Assembly (NCBI GenBank): GCA_903825465.1
Contig: CAIKAR010000024.1
Location: forward strand, 1 to 61,555
Reading direction: 5' to 3'
DNA from: an uncultured Hyphomicrobiales bacterium
GTDB lineage: Bacteria; Pseudomonadota; Alphaproteobacteria; Rhizobiales; Beijerinckiaceae
Length of the DNA: 61,555 bases
Position numbers and translations under genes: made by a program. The number at the start of each line of letters is the position of its first letter. Within the stretch, counting starts at the first letter, position 1. The notes below the pieces were generated by a model. The model ran no database searches. It was not told where the DNA came from and saw only the letters and a list, made by a program, of their open reading frames with translations. Positions 40,775 to 49,558 of this stretch are shown piece by piece.

Positions 40775-41152
40775 GATGGCGGTGTCCTGGGAAAAATTGG
40801 CGGCGGCTGCGGCGGGCGCGCCGCCGCGTTTGGACGCGCCGCGTTTTCGGCCATCGCCCAGTTCCCCATCCCGTCCCGAGGCCACAACCCCATTCATCTC
40901 ACGCTCCAAGCCCGCGCACGTCTCGGCGCTCAATCAATTTTCGTGCCGTTTCCCGTCGCGGCCGCGGCGGAGGCCACGGCACCGCTCGGGGACCCGATCG
41001 CGCCGTCTCAAGCCAAACCAACCGTTTCGGGAGGCGGATTCGTAAATGGTCAGCAAGACTGACCTATTAGCGGCCCGCAAACATGGCAGAACGAGGGCCT
41101 CCGCACAAGACGGCGGACGCCGTTTGTGCGGAATCGCGCTTCAATTCCTTCC
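40775..41152 (-). other. gltB upstream region, no gene seen
   Basis: About 380 bases between the gltB start and the end of the FkbM methyltransferase gene. No convincing coding frame is seen. It should contain the gltB promoter (near its gltB end) and holds a long hairpin close to the methyltransferase stop. No clear -35/-10 pair or known regulator site was found by eye. Confidence 0.5.
41100..41132 (-). terminator. Long hairpin downstream of the FkbM methyltransferase
   Basis: TCCGCACAA-(G)-ACGGCG / CGCCGT-TTGTGCGGA forms a 15-bp stem with one bulged base and a tight loop, 20 bases after the methyltransferase stop on the minus strand. No T-run follows, so it may be a terminator or an mRNA 3' stabiliser. 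Confidence 0.5.
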
Positions 41153-42184
41153 TCAATCCAGGATTTGCCCGCCGTCGTAGCTTGCCGCCATGCGCCCCAG
41201 CATAATGCGGAACGCGTCTGCGTCGATGATTTTCGCAATGAATTCGCGGCGTGTGCTGGCCACGATCTTGTCCAGCCCGGCGGACGCGTTGGCGAAGCGG
41301 GGAGAGGGAAAAATCCGCGCGAGAACCCGCGCCCTGTCTTCCCTAGTCATCGGCGCGTCGATGTCGCCGCGCTCGCCACGCAAAACAAGCGCGAGCAGGA
41401 GCGGTTGGTCCAGTCGCGGCGCAGCGGCGAGGAACGCGCCGACGAAATCGCGTGAAAAACGATGGTCGGGATGATCGTCGCGGAAAGGCGCGCGGTTGGT
41501 GTGCCCCAGATGCGGAACGACAAGCCACTCGGCCTGCCGGCGTGGGAAACGAAGCCGAAGTCCCTCCTCCTCGTTCGCGACATACCAGCGGTTGAGTCCG
41601 TCGTACAAAACGAATTCGTAATTCCGCGCGACGAGGAACGGCTCCCATTCGCTCCAGTTCGGCGCCATCGAACCCGGCGCGACGGCCTCGCAAACGACGA
41701 CGCGCGGCCTCCACCGGTTCCAGTCGCCGCCGCGCAACACATCGCCCTCGGCGCCCTCCACGTCGATCTTGAGGAAATCGACCGCTCCGACATTGTGCTC
41801 CGCGCACAGGGTGGCGAGGGTTGTGGCCGGCGTTCGCCGCGTGGCGTGTCCCGCGCCGAAATCTTCCGCCAGTTCCGCGTATTCGCGAATTGTCGTCGAG
41901 AAGCCGTGCAACCGGTCGACGACGTGGAAGTCTGTTTCGCCTTCGACGAGTCCGAGCGCGCGGCCCTCGCGAATGTCGCGCGGCCGGACGAATTCATAGA
42001 GCGACAGGAGTTCGGATTGCGGTTCGACGACCACGCCGCGCCATCCGCGCAGATAAAACCAGCACGACGCGTTGTCGGCGACCGGATGGCCCGCGCCCAC
42101 GTCGATGTAGAAACCCTCGCGCTGTTCGTCGAACACGCGCGAGAGGTGAAAATCCTCGAGGTGCTGGGCGTAGGAAAGATCCAT
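41153..42184 (-). CDS. FkbM-family SAM-dependent methyltransferase
   Basis: A 343 aa protein. SAM-binding motif FYIDVGAGHP lies near residue 25 and the FkbM motif LKIDVEGAEGDVL near residue 139, with VVVEPQ between. The last third (from about residue 220) is an extra region rich in charged residues without a clear family. FkbM enzymes O-methylate sugars or polyketides, often in surface glycan synthesis. It stands alone between gltB and a secreted protein gene. Acceptor unknown. Confidence 0.88.
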   Translation of the reverse strand: MDLSYAQHLEDFHLSRVFDEQREGFYIDVGAGHPVADNASCWFYLRGWRGVVVEPQSELLSLYEFVRPRDIREGRALGLVEGETDFHVVDRLHGFSTTIREYAELAEDFGAGHATRRTPATTLATLCAEHNVGAVDFLKIDVEGAEGDVLRGGDWNRWRPRVVVCEAVAPGSMAPNWSEWEPFLVARNYEFVLYDGLNRWYVANEEEGLRLRFPRRQAEWLVVPHLGHTNRAPFRDDHPDHRFSRDFVGAFLAAAPRLDQPLLLALVLRGERGDIDAPMTREDRARVLARIFPSPRFANASAGLDKIVASTRREFIAKIIDADAFRIMLGRMAASYDGGQILD

Positions 42185-42343
42185 GCGGCGCGTTCCGTTT
42201 CGCGCGCACCGCGCGGCTCATTCGCAGCTTGCCCGCTTTCCCCGGCGCCGGCAACACGCGGCCGCGCACTTGATTTATCCGTGGCGCGCGCCAACTATGC
42301 CGACGGTGGCCCGGCGAAGCCGGTCGCCATGGGAGGGTAGACC

Positions 42344-42955
42344 ATGAAAAATCTTTTGACAGGCGCGTTGGGCGCCGCTTTTGTTTTCGCCGCGTCCGTG
42401 GCTCTCGCCCAGGGCGCTCCCCCGACACGCTTGCGCGGAACCATTGAGAAGGTGGACGGCAACGTATTGTCAATCAAAACGCGCGACGGCCAGACCGCGA
42501 CTTTGAAGCTCGACGAAAACTATTCGGTCGCGGTCACCACGGCGATGTTGTTGTCCGACATCCACGCGAACAGCTACATTGGCGTCACGGCGATGCCGAC
42601 GGCGGGCGGCGGCATGAAGGCGGTCGAAGTCCACATTTTTCCGGAGGCGCAGCGCGGCGCGGGCGAAGGCTTCCGCGACTGGGACCTGATGCCGAAAAGC
42701 ACGATGACGAACGCCGCCGTGACTGGCAGCGTCGACGCCGCCAACGGCCGCACGCTGACACTGACCTACAAGGGCGGCGAGAAAAAAATCGACGTGCCGG
42801 AAGGCATTCCGATCGTCGGTTTCGCGCCGGGTTCGAAGGAAGATGTGAAAGCCGGCGCGGGCGTCGCCGTCCTATCCGCCGAAAAACTGCCCGATGGGTC
42901 GTACAAAACGGCTCGGATCACCGTCGGGCGCGGCGGCGTCAATCCACCAATGTAG
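42344..42955 (+). CDS. Exported DUF5666-like protein
   Basis: A 203 aa protein with a signal peptide ending VALAQG. The mature part is a tandem of small OB-like beta domains: RLRGTIEKVDGNVLSIKTRDG in the first, and TGSVDAANGRTLTLTYKGG in the second. This matches the DUF5666 pattern of periplasmic proteins, whose function is unknown; homologues are sometimes misnamed metal transporter permeases. GGGAGG lies before the ATG and a terminator follows. Confidence 0.75.
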   Translation: MKNLLTGALGAAFVFAASVALAQGAPPTRLRGTIEKVDGNVLSIKTRDGQTATLKLDENYSVAVTTAMLLSDIHANSYIGVTAMPTAGGGMKAVEVHIFPEAQRGAGEGFRDWDLMPKSTMTNAAVTGSVDAANGRTLTLTYKGGEKKIDVPEGIPIVGFAPGSKEDVKAGAGVAVLSAEKLPDGSYKTARITVGRGGVNPPM

Positions 42956-42969
42956 TTCGCGCGCAAAAG

Positions 42970-42994
42970 CGCCGGCGACGAAGGCCGGCGTTTT
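42970..42994 (+). terminator. Rho-independent terminator after the DUF5666-like gene
   Basis: CGCCGGC-gacgaag-GCCGGCG stem followed directly by TTTT, flanked upstream by AAAA so that it could work on both strands for the convergent sciP gene. Confidence 0.8.
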
Positions 42995-43020
42995 GGCGAC
43001 GATGAGTCGAAGACTTTGTT

Positions 43021-43296
43021 TTACTGCCGGTATTGCTGAATGCGCGTGGTCCGCAGGCCGGCCAGCCCGTGGGAGTCAATCGACATCTGCCAGCTCAGGA
43101 ACTCGTCAACCGTCAATGTATAACGGTTGCAGGCCTCGTCGAGCGACAGGAGGCCGCCGCGCACGGCCGCGACCACCTCGGCCTTGCGGCGGATGACCCA
43201 TCGCTTGGTCCCGCTCGGCGGCAGGTCGGCGATCGTTAGAGGGCTTCCGTCTGGCCCGATCACATATTTGACCCTTGGACGGTGGGCTTCAACCAT
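43021..43296 (-). CDS. sciP: CtrA inhibitor SciP (DUF1153)
   Basis: A 91 aa helix-turn-helix protein. The sequence is almost the family consensus: VKYVIGPDGSPLTIADLPP, KRWVIRRKAEVVAAVRGG, LSLDEACNRYTL, EFLSWQMSIDSHGLAGLR and the C-terminal TTRIQQYRQ. In Caulobacter SciP blocks CtrA activation of its targets in G1 phase. A GTG three codons upstream is an alternative start. It identifies the host as an alphaproteobacterium. A CtrA-like site lies in its upstream region. Confidence 0.96.
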   Translation of the reverse strand: MVEAHRPRVKYVIGPDGSPLTIADLPPSGTKRWVIRRKAEVVAAVRGGLLSLDEACNRYTLTVDEFLSWQMSIDSHGLAGLRTTRIQQYRQ

Positions 43297-43351
43297 GTCA
43301 CGCACTCGCTACTCGGTAATCTAACTGTGAACGCAGCGTACGCTTCCGGGT

Positions 43352-43366
43352 TTAAGAATTGGCTAA
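43352..43366 (-). promoter_or_regulatory. Possible CtrA-binding site upstream of sciP
   Basis: Read on the minus strand this is TTAG-CCAATTC-TTAA, one mismatch from the CtrA consensus TTAA-N7-TTAA, about 55 bases before the sciP start. In Caulobacter sciP itself is under CtrA control. The region is AT-rich by the standards of the window and also holds a TTAACCAT half-site further upstream. Confidence 0.45.
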
Positions 43367-43577
43367 ACGGCCAATCGCGATAACACTTCAAAACCACCCG
43401 AAAACCATTGTTTTGTTTTAGTTTTATTAGGGATCGGCGATTTTCGTCCACTTTCGGCACAGAGGTGGACGAGCCGTTAACCATGCCGGGATTCCGCCGT
43501 GTTTCAGCCACGTTTCGTCGCCGGGTTGCAATCAACGGCTAAATAGGATTTCTGCGCCTTCGGGGAGTCCACAACCC

Positions 43578-44789
43578 ATGCGGGACGTATTGACGCACGA
43601 GACGGGCGCGCCGCATCTATCCGCGGTGGTTGCCGACGCCCTTGGCTCGCCCAAGGCGGCGGCGAAAACGCGCGTGGTCGTGGCGATGTCCGGAGGCGTC
43701 GATTCCTCGGTGGTCGCGGCGCTGCTTCAGGACGAGGGCTATGACGTCGTCGGGGTCACGCTCCAGCTCTACGATCACGGCGCGGCGACGCGCCGCAAGG
43801 GCGCTTGCTGCGCCGGGCAGGACATCGCCGACGCCCGCGCCGTCGCCGCGCGCCTTGGCATTCCACATTATGTGCTCGACTACGAGGCGAGGTTTCGCGA
43901 GAAGGTCATCGATCCCTTCGCGCGCGCTTATGTCGCCGGCGAGACGCCCATTCCCTGTGTGGCCTGCAACCAGCACGTTAAGTTCGCCGATTTGCTTGAA
44001 ACCGCGAAGGACCTCGGCGCGGATTTTCTGGCGACGGGCCACTACGTCTCTTCCTTCGCCACACCGACAGGGGGCCGGGCGCTGCGTCGGGCCGCCGACC
44101 TCGACCGCGACCAAAGCTACTTTCTCTTCGCCACCACGCGAAGCCAACTCGATTTCCTCCGCTTTCCACTTGGCGATCTTCCCAAGATGGAAGTGCGCGC
44201 CCTCGCTCGGCAATATGGCCTCAAGGTCGCGGACAAACCCGACAGCCAAGACATCTGCTTCGTGCCCGAGGGGCGCTACACGGATATAGTCGCCAGGCTG
44301 GCGCCGGAAGCCGCGACGCCCGGCGACATCGTCCACGTCGATGGGCGGACGCTTGGCCGCCACGCCGGCTTGATGCATTACACCGTTGGTCAGCGCAAAG
44401 GACTTGGCCTTAGCGATCAGGGTGGCGGGTCGCCGCTTTATGTGGTGCGCCTCGACTCTCCTCACGGCCGCGTGGTGGTCGGCCCCCGCGAGGCGTTGCG
44501 CACACACCTCGTCGAACTGCGCGACGTCAACTGGATTGGCGATGGGGCGTTCGCGGAGGCGGCCGCCGAAGGCCTTGAAGTCGCCGTTCGCTTGCGTTCG
44601 ACACGCTCGCCCGCCGCTGCGCGGCTTTTTTCCAAGCCAGACAATAGCGCGTTGGTTGAACTTTTCTCTGGCGAAGAAGGCGTCGCCCCCGGCCAAGCCT
44701 GCGTCTTCTACGATGGCGTGGGCCCCGGCGCGCGCGTGCTCGGCGGCGGAACTATCCGAGCGTCCGCGCAAGCGGCGGGCGCGGCGTGA
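43578..44789 (+). CDS. mnmA: tRNA-specific 2-thiouridylase
   Basis: Enzyme that thiolates U34 of tRNA-Glu, -Gln and -Lys, 403 aa. The PP-loop ATP motif [10 protein letters not shown] lies near residues 36-45. Catalytic cysteines correspond to C130 ([11 protein letters not shown]) and C227 ([10 protein letters not shown]). An N-terminal extension of about 30 residues precedes the fold, as in other alphaproteobacteria. GGGGAG precedes the ATG. The stop overlaps the next start (TGATG), so the downstream methyltransferase is coupled to it. Confidence 0.96.
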   Translation: MRDVLTHETGAPHLSAVVADALGSPKAAAKTRVVVAMSGGVDSSVVAALLQDEGYDVVGVTLQLYDHGAATRRKGACCAGQDIADARAVAARLGIPHYVLDYEARFREKVIDPFARAYVAGETPIPCVACNQHVKFADLLETAKDLGADFLATGHYVSSFATPTGGRALRRAADLDRDQSYFLFATTRSQLDFLRFPLGDLPKMEVRALARQYGLKVADKPDSQDICFVPEGRYTDIVARLAPEAATPGDIVHVDGRTLGRHAGLMHYTVGQRKGLGLSDQGGGSPLYVVRLDSPHGRVVVGPREALRTHLVELRDVNWIGDGAFAEAAAEGLEVAVRLRSTRSPAAARLFSKPDNSALVELFSGEEGVAPGQACVFYDGVGPGARVLGGGTIRASAQAAGAA

Positions 44790-45475
44790 TGGCGACCCGC
44801 GTCCTCTCGAACGACCATGTGGAGAGCGCCTACGAGCGCTGGGCGCCGTTCTACGACGCCGCCTTTGAATGGGTGATGGGCTATGGCCGCAAGGCTGTCG
44901 CGGCCGAAGTCAACAAGTTTGACGGGCGCGTGCTCGATGTGGGCATCGGCACCGGGCTTGAGCTGCCGATGTTCAAACGCGACATTGACCTCGTCGGCGT
45001 CGATCTCTCGGAATCGATGCTGGAGATCGCCCGCAAACGCGTCGCCGAGTTCGGCCTAACCCATGTCGAAGCCCTGCTCGTCATGGACGCGCTCAACCTG
45101 CAGTTTCCCGACGACAGTTTCGATACCGTGGTCGCGCCCTATGTGCTGACCGTGGTGCCCAATCCACACCTGCTGCTTGACGAACTCTCGCGCGTTGTGA
45201 AGCCCGGCGGCGCGATCATCCTCGTCAATCATATTGGCGCCGCCAGCGGCCCCGTCGCGTGGATCGAGGCCTTGTTTGGGATGATTTCCCATTGGCTCGG
45301 CTGGAATCCACAATTCCCGTGGTCCATCGTCGGGGACTGGCTCGCGAAACGGCCCGACATCGAGCTCTTGGAACGCCGCCCCGTCGCGCCCATAAAGCTG
45401 TTCACATTAATCCGCATGCGCCGCCGCAATCCAGGCGAGGCGGCGGGCTCGCCGTTGTCCGCCGCGAATCCTTGA
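44789..45475 (+). CDS. SAM-dependent methyltransferase, probable phosphatidylethanolamine N-methyltransferase (PmtA-like)
   Basis: A 228 aa class I methyltransferase. SAM motif VLDVGIGTGLELP near residue 47, acidic motif VGVDLSESML, and the late VAPYVLTVVPNP. The overall pattern resembles rhizobial/Rhodobacter PmtA, which makes phosphatidylcholine from PE, including the YERWAPFYDAAF start and the C-terminal RRPVAPIKLFTLIRM. Assignment to PmtA rather than a UbiE-like enzyme is moderate. It overlaps mnmA; the tRNA-Met promoter begins within its stop codon. Confidence 0.85.
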   Translation: MATRVLSNDHVESAYERWAPFYDAAFEWVMGYGRKAVAAEVNKFDGRVLDVGIGTGLELPMFKRDIDLVGVDLSESMLEIARKRVAEFGLTHVEALLVMDALNLQFPDDSFDTVVAPYVLTVVPNPHLLLDELSRVVKPGGAIILVNHIGAASGPVAWIEALFGMISHWLGWNPQFPWSIVGDWLAKRPDIELLERRPVAPIKLFTLIRMRRRNPGEAAGSPLSAANP

Positions 45476-45501
45476 CACGCTGGAACGCTGGGTCCTATAC
45501 C
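45472..45501 (+). promoter_or_regulatory. Promoter of tRNA-Met
   Basis: TTGACA at 45472-45477 and TATACC at 45496-45501 with an 18-base spacer (17 for CTATAC). It overlaps the stop codon of the upstream methyltransferase and lies about 40 bases before the mature tRNA. Confidence 0.7.
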
Positions 45502-45543
45502 GCGCGGGTTCGTTGGCGCGTCGCGAGGCGGCCTGCGCGGCGC

Positions 45544-45620
45544 GGCAGAGTAGCTCAGCTGGCTAGAGCACGGGAATCATAATCCTGGGGTCGGGGGTTC
45601 GAGTCCCTCCTCTGCTACCA
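45544..45620 (+). tRNA. tRNA-Met (anticodon CAT, elongator type)
   Basis: A 77-nt cloverleaf. Acceptor GGCAGAG pairs with CTCTGCT (G1-U72 wobble), the D arm is GCTC...GAGC, the anticodon arm CGGGA-ATCATAA-TCCTG carries CAT, and the T arm is GGGGG-TTCGAGT-CCCTC. CCA is encoded. A base-paired position 1-72 and the absence of the GGG-CCC initiator stem mark it as elongator rather than initiator tRNA. Confidence 0.95.
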
Positions 45621-45663
45621 CCCGCCGGACAAGCGCGCTTTTCATCCATATCAATGAGTTGCG

Positions 45664-45843
45664 ATGAAGCGGCCGCGCGCCGTGGCGGGCGTGTCACAAT
45701 GGTGGCCGGAAGAAAGCCGGGTTGGCGAGGACGCTGATATTCAGCGCGCCCTGAATGCCGCCGACATCCTCTACGTGGAAGACGGCGATTTCGTCGGCGT
45801 CATGGTGCCGAGGCCAGGCAGAGTGGGCCGAAGCCATGCCTGA
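45664..45843 (+). CDS. Possible 59-aa protein of unknown function
   Basis: A short open frame between tRNA-Met and the Mo-hydroxylase cluster, encoding a product with VSQWWPEESR, NAADILYVEDGDFVGVMV and a basic end. No clear ribosome site is present and no family is recognised. It could be a real small protein, a gene remnant or chance. The remaining intergenic bases (to 45915) show nothing else. Confidence 0.3.
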   Translation: MKRPRAVAGVSQWWPEESRVGEDADIQRALNAADILYVEDGDFVGVMVPRPGRVGRSHA

Positions 45844-45915
45844 CTCCCCATAGGGCCGGCGGCACTCTCAAGAGTTGGAGCCTCCGGCAAACCCGGCGCT
45901 ATTCAAAGCTATCCG

Positions 45916-48201
45916 TCATATCGCCAGCGAATATCCCAGATCGCGCAACGGCAATCGGCGCACGCGCTCTCCAGTCGCGGCGAAAATGGCGTTGCCCAGC
46001 GCCGCCGCCAGAGCCGGGAAAGCGGGTTCGCCCATGCCGGTCGGGGGATTGTCCGACTGGATGAAATACGCGTCGATCGTCATCGGCGCGAAAGGCATGC
46101 GCAGCACCGGATAGGCGTTGTAGTTCAGCTCCTTGATCCGGCCGTTCTCAATGTTGATCTTGAGGCCCATGGCGGTCGAGAGCGCGTCGGTTGAAGCGCC
46201 TTGCGCCTGCGCCTGCGAGCCCGTCATGTCGATGATTGGGCCAACGTCGAGCACCACGACGATGCGCTCGATCTTGATCCGCTTGTTGGCGTCCACGCTG
46301 AGCTCGACCGCCTGCGCGACATGGCCCGCGTGCGAATAGCACCAGGCGAGGCCCAAGCCGCTCCCCTTCGGCGCCGTCTTGCCCCAGCCCGCCTTGTCGG
46401 CGCACATCTTGATCACGTCGGAAACCCGCTTGGGGCTGAAATTGACGCTTTTGTCCTTGGGCGCCAGTTCAGGCACGTCGCGGTTCACGGCCTCGAGCAG
46501 AAACTCAACGTGGTCGCGACCCGCAACGCTGGACATTTCGTGCATGAAGCATTGCTCGGCGAAAACCTGGGCGTTGTCGCCTGGCGCGCGCCACGCGCCG
46601 GTCGGAATCCTCAGCGGAAACATGGTCGTGCCGCGACGCAGGTTCGGCGCCTTGATTGAAAATTTGATGTTGTCGGTGAGATTGGCGCCCGAGGCTTCTT
46701 TTTTACCGTCGGCCGTGAAGGTGATGAAATGTTCTCGCCAGGCGTCAAGCCTGCCATTCCCGTCGATCGCGCCCTTGAACTGATGGTAGCCCGCGGGACG
46801 ATAGAAGTCGTGGGCGAAATCGTCTTCCCGCGTCCATTGCAGCTTGACCGGCCCATCGACCTTTCGCGAGATCGCCGCGGCTTCGCACGCGTAGTCATTG
46901 ACCAGCCGGCGTCCGAAGCCGCCGCCGACGCGGGTCTGGTGCAGGACGATTTTGTCCTCCGGCAGACCAGCCGCCTTGGCGATCGAAGGCAGGCCGCGGT
47001 CGGGTTGCTGGGTGGGCACCCACATCTCCACAATCCCGTCGTGCCAGTGCGCCGTCGTGTTCATGGGCTCCAACGGCGCGTGCGCCGCGAAAGGATATTC
47101 GTAGTAGGCCTCGACGGTCTTGGCGGCGGCGGCGAAGGCTTTGTCCACGTCGCCGATGTTCTCGTCGGCTTTCTGGGGAAAACTCATCGCGATCTTTTTG
47201 GCCTCTTCCGAAAACCGCGACGTGGAATCCTGCGACGCCTCGCTTAAGTCCCAATCCACCTTGAGCTTCTTTTGCGCTTGGAAAGCGCTCCAAGTGTCCT
47301 TCGCGATGATGGCGACGCCCGGCATCGCCTCAGCCATCAAGCCCGTCCCAGTCAGGGCGAAAGCGTCGATCACGCCGCGCTCCGCTTTGATCTCGTCGAC
47401 GTTGAAGGAGCGGACCTTGCCGCCCGCGGCCGGGCATTTGGTGTAGGTGGCGTAGACCATGCCGGGACGTTGAACATCGATGCCGAACAACGGCTGGCCG
47501 GTGACGACCTTCGGGTCGTCGACGCCATGAAAACCTTTGCCTATCAGGCGGTATTCCGCCCGGGTCTTCAACTTCAGGCCCTTTGCGTCGGGCACGGGCA
47601 TTTTCGCGGCCTCGGCGGCCAGCGATCCATAGGTGGCGGACTTGCCGCTGGCGGCGTGGGTCAAAACAGAATCCCGCGCGGTGATTTGCCGGGGATCCAC
47701 CTCCCATTGCTTGGCGGCGGCGGCGATGAGCATCGCCTTGGCGCCGGCGCCGGCCTGACGCAGTTGATCCCAGGCGCGCGGAATGGAAGTCGAACCGCCC
47801 GCGCCCTGGCTTCCGTAGACCTTGGGATTGATGTCGGCCTGCTCCATCACGACATGGTTCCAGTCCGCGTCGAGTTCGTCCGCGATGATCACGCCGAACG
47901 AGGTCTTGATGCCTTGCCCGATCTCCGGACATTTCGAATAGATGGTGATTGTGTTGTTGGAGGCGACGCGGATGAAGGCGTTCATCGTCTGGATTGCGCC
48001 ATCGGCAGCCGCGTCGTTTTCAGCGGCGAAAGCGGCGTCTCCGAGTTGGAAGCCCAGCACCAGTCCCGCGGCGCCCGCGCCGGCAAGTTTGAAAAAACCG
48101 CGCCGCCCGATGACCGGCGCGACTGGCGTGGCGTGCACCTCGCGGATCAACGCCGAAAGATAGGCATCGGATTGGGCGAAGTTCGACTGGATGTTAGCCA
48201 T
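45916..48201 (-). CDS. Tat-exported molybdopterin-binding subunit (IorB/AldH-like)
   Basis: Catalytic Mo subunit of an isoquinoline 1-oxidoreductase / membrane aldehyde dehydrogenase-type enzyme, 761 aa. The N-terminus carries a twin-arginine signal (GRRGFFKLAG), so the holoenzyme is exported folded. The fold is duplicated relative to xanthine dehydrogenase. PTGMGEPAFPALAAAL near the C-terminus holds the expected catalytic Glu. AGGAGA precedes the ATG. It is the third gene after a [2Fe-2S] subunit and a trihaem cytochrome c, an order like acetic-acid-bacterial aldehyde dehydrogenase (AldFGH). Substrate may be an aldehyde or N-heterocycle. Confidence 0.92.
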   Translation of the reverse strand: MANIQSNFAQSDAYLSALIREVHATPVAPVIGRRGFFKLAGAGAAGLVLGFQLGDAAFAAENDAAADGAIQTMNAFIRVASNNTITIYSKCPEIGQGIKTSFGVIIADELDADWNHVVMEQADINPKVYGSQGAGGSTSIPRAWDQLRQAGAGAKAMLIAAAAKQWEVDPRQITARDSVLTHAASGKSATYGSLAAEAAKMPVPDAKGLKLKTRAEYRLIGKGFHGVDDPKVVTGQPLFGIDVQRPGMVYATYTKCPAAGGKVRSFNVDEIKAERGVIDAFALTGTGLMAEAMPGVAIIAKDTWSAFQAQKKLKVDWDLSEASQDSTSRFSEEAKKIAMSFPQKADENIGDVDKAFAAAAKTVEAYYEYPFAAHAPLEPMNTTAHWHDGIVEMWVPTQQPDRGLPSIAKAAGLPEDKIVLHQTRVGGGFGRRLVNDYACEAAAISRKVDGPVKLQWTREDDFAHDFYRPAGYHQFKGAIDGNGRLDAWREHFITFTADGKKEASGANLTDNIKFSIKAPNLRRGTTMFPLRIPTGAWRAPGDNAQVFAEQCFMHEMSSVAGRDHVEFLLEAVNRDVPELAPKDKSVNFSPKRVSDVIKMCADKAGWGKTAPKGSGLGLAWCYSHAGHVAQAVELSVDANKRIKIERIVVVLDVGPIIDMTGSQAQAQGASTDALSTAMGLKINIENGRIKELNYNAYPVLRMPFAPMTIDAYFIQSDNPPTGMGEPAFPALAAALGNAIFAATGERVRRLPLRDLGYSLAI

Positions 48202-48215
48202 TGGGCGTCTCCTGT

Positions 48216-49556
48216 TTACTGGGCGGCCTGCTTGCGCAGATCCGCCACGTCCTTGCCGGTGAGATGCGCGCCCTTGGCGCCGAAACGAGCGGTGACGTAA
48301 TTGGCGACCGCCGCTATGTCGTCGTCGGAATAGCCTTCGCCAAAGGCGGGCATGTATATCCTCCCCGAGGGGATCGTTCGGTCGACGCCGTTGACCACCG
48401 TTTGCGCCACGTTGGCGGCGCTGGGATCGTTCACCGCGCGCACGCCCGTCAGCGTCGCGTAGCCGGTGACAGGGCTGACGCCGGTCCAGTCATGACAGCT
48501 CGCGCAGGCGCCGGCGAAAATCTTCTCGCCGCGCAAATCTTCCGCCGCCGTCGGCCCCTCCTTATGCGAGGCCGAGGCGGGCGTGGTGACCGTGCGCGGC
48601 AGTTCGGTCGCGTGGGCCGGTATGCCGCGTAAATAGGACACCAAGGCGCGCGCGTCGTCCGCCACGAGATAGCTCAGGCTGTTGTCGGTCGCTTCGCCCA
48701 TCGGGCCCGCCGCGCCGCCATGCCCGTTTGCGTGCCCGGTGGAGAGGTAGAGGTAGACGTCCTCGTCGCTCCAATCGCCGATGCCGGAATTCTTGTCGCT
48801 CGTGATGTTGTAGGCCCGCCAACCCGCGGTGAGGGCGCCCGCGAACTTGCTGTGATTGTCCAACGCGTAGGCGACGTTGCGCGGCGTGTGGCACTCGCCG
48901 CAATGGCCCATCGCCTCGGCGAGATAAGCGCCGCGATTCCATTGCGGGCTCTGGCCGGTGTTGGGACGGAAGCGCTCGTCTGGACTGAACATCGCGTTCC
49001 AGGCCGCCAACAGGCCCCGCTGGTTGAAGGGCCATGAAAGCTGGTTTTGTTTGGCGGGCGCGCGCGTCGGCGCCAGCGTGAAGAGATAGGCCTTGATGGC
49101 CAGCGCGTCGGCGTCCGTCATGTAGGTGTAGGAGGTGTAGGGCATGGCGGGATAGAGATGTTCGCCGTCGGCCCGGACACCTTGCCGCAACGCCGCGAGA
49201 AATTGAGCGTCGGTGTAATCGCCGATCCCTGTTTCCTTGTCCGGCGTGATGTTGGTGGAATAGATCACCCCAAACGGCATGTTGAACGCGAACCCGCCGG
49301 CGAAGGGCGCGCCGCCGGGGGCGGTGTGACAAGCCAGACAGTCCGCGGCGTGGATGAGATACTCGCCGCGCTTCGCCAGTTCGGCGCCGGCTATCTCTTT
49401 GGGAACGCCAGCGACACTGGCGTCCTTGTAATCCGCGAGCGACACGGTCGAGCCGGCCGCGAAAGACATGGGGTCGCGGCCAAGATACAGCCAGCCGCCA
49501 AAACCAAGCGCGATGGCGATGATGACCGCCGCGGCGATGCCGACAATCGTTTTCAT
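48216..49556 (-). CDS. Trihaem cytochrome c subunit of the Mo-hydroxylase
   Basis: A 446 aa periplasmic cytochrome anchored by an N-terminal hydrophobic helix (IVGIAAAVIIAIALGFGGWLYL). Three haem-c motifs: CLACH (C73-H77), CGECH (C219-H223) and CASCH (C351-H355). The layout matches the cytochrome subunits of membrane alcohol and aldehyde dehydrogenases, which pass electrons to ubiquinone. It is two bases from the [2Fe-2S] gene and 14 from the Mo-subunit gene, so it is the electron exit of that complex. Confidence 0.94.
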   Translation of the reverse strand: MKTIVGIAAAVIIAIALGFGGWLYLGRDPMSFAAGSTVSLADYKDASVAGVPKEIAGAELAKRGEYLIHAADCLACHTAPGGAPFAGGFAFNMPFGVIYSTNITPDKETGIGDYTDAQFLAALRQGVRADGEHLYPAMPYTSYTYMTDADALAIKAYLFTLAPTRAPAKQNQLSWPFNQRGLLAAWNAMFSPDERFRPNTGQSPQWNRGAYLAEAMGHCGECHTPRNVAYALDNHSKFAGALTAGWRAYNITSDKNSGIGDWSDEDVYLYLSTGHANGHGGAAGPMGEATDNSLSYLVADDARALVSYLRGIPAHATELPRTVTTPASASHKEGPTAAEDLRGEKIFAGACASCHDWTGVSPVTGYATLTGVRAVNDPSAANVAQTVVNGVDRTIPSGRIYMPAFGEGYSDDDIAAVANYVTARFGAKGAHLTGKDVADLRKQAAQ

Positions 49557-49558
49557 TG

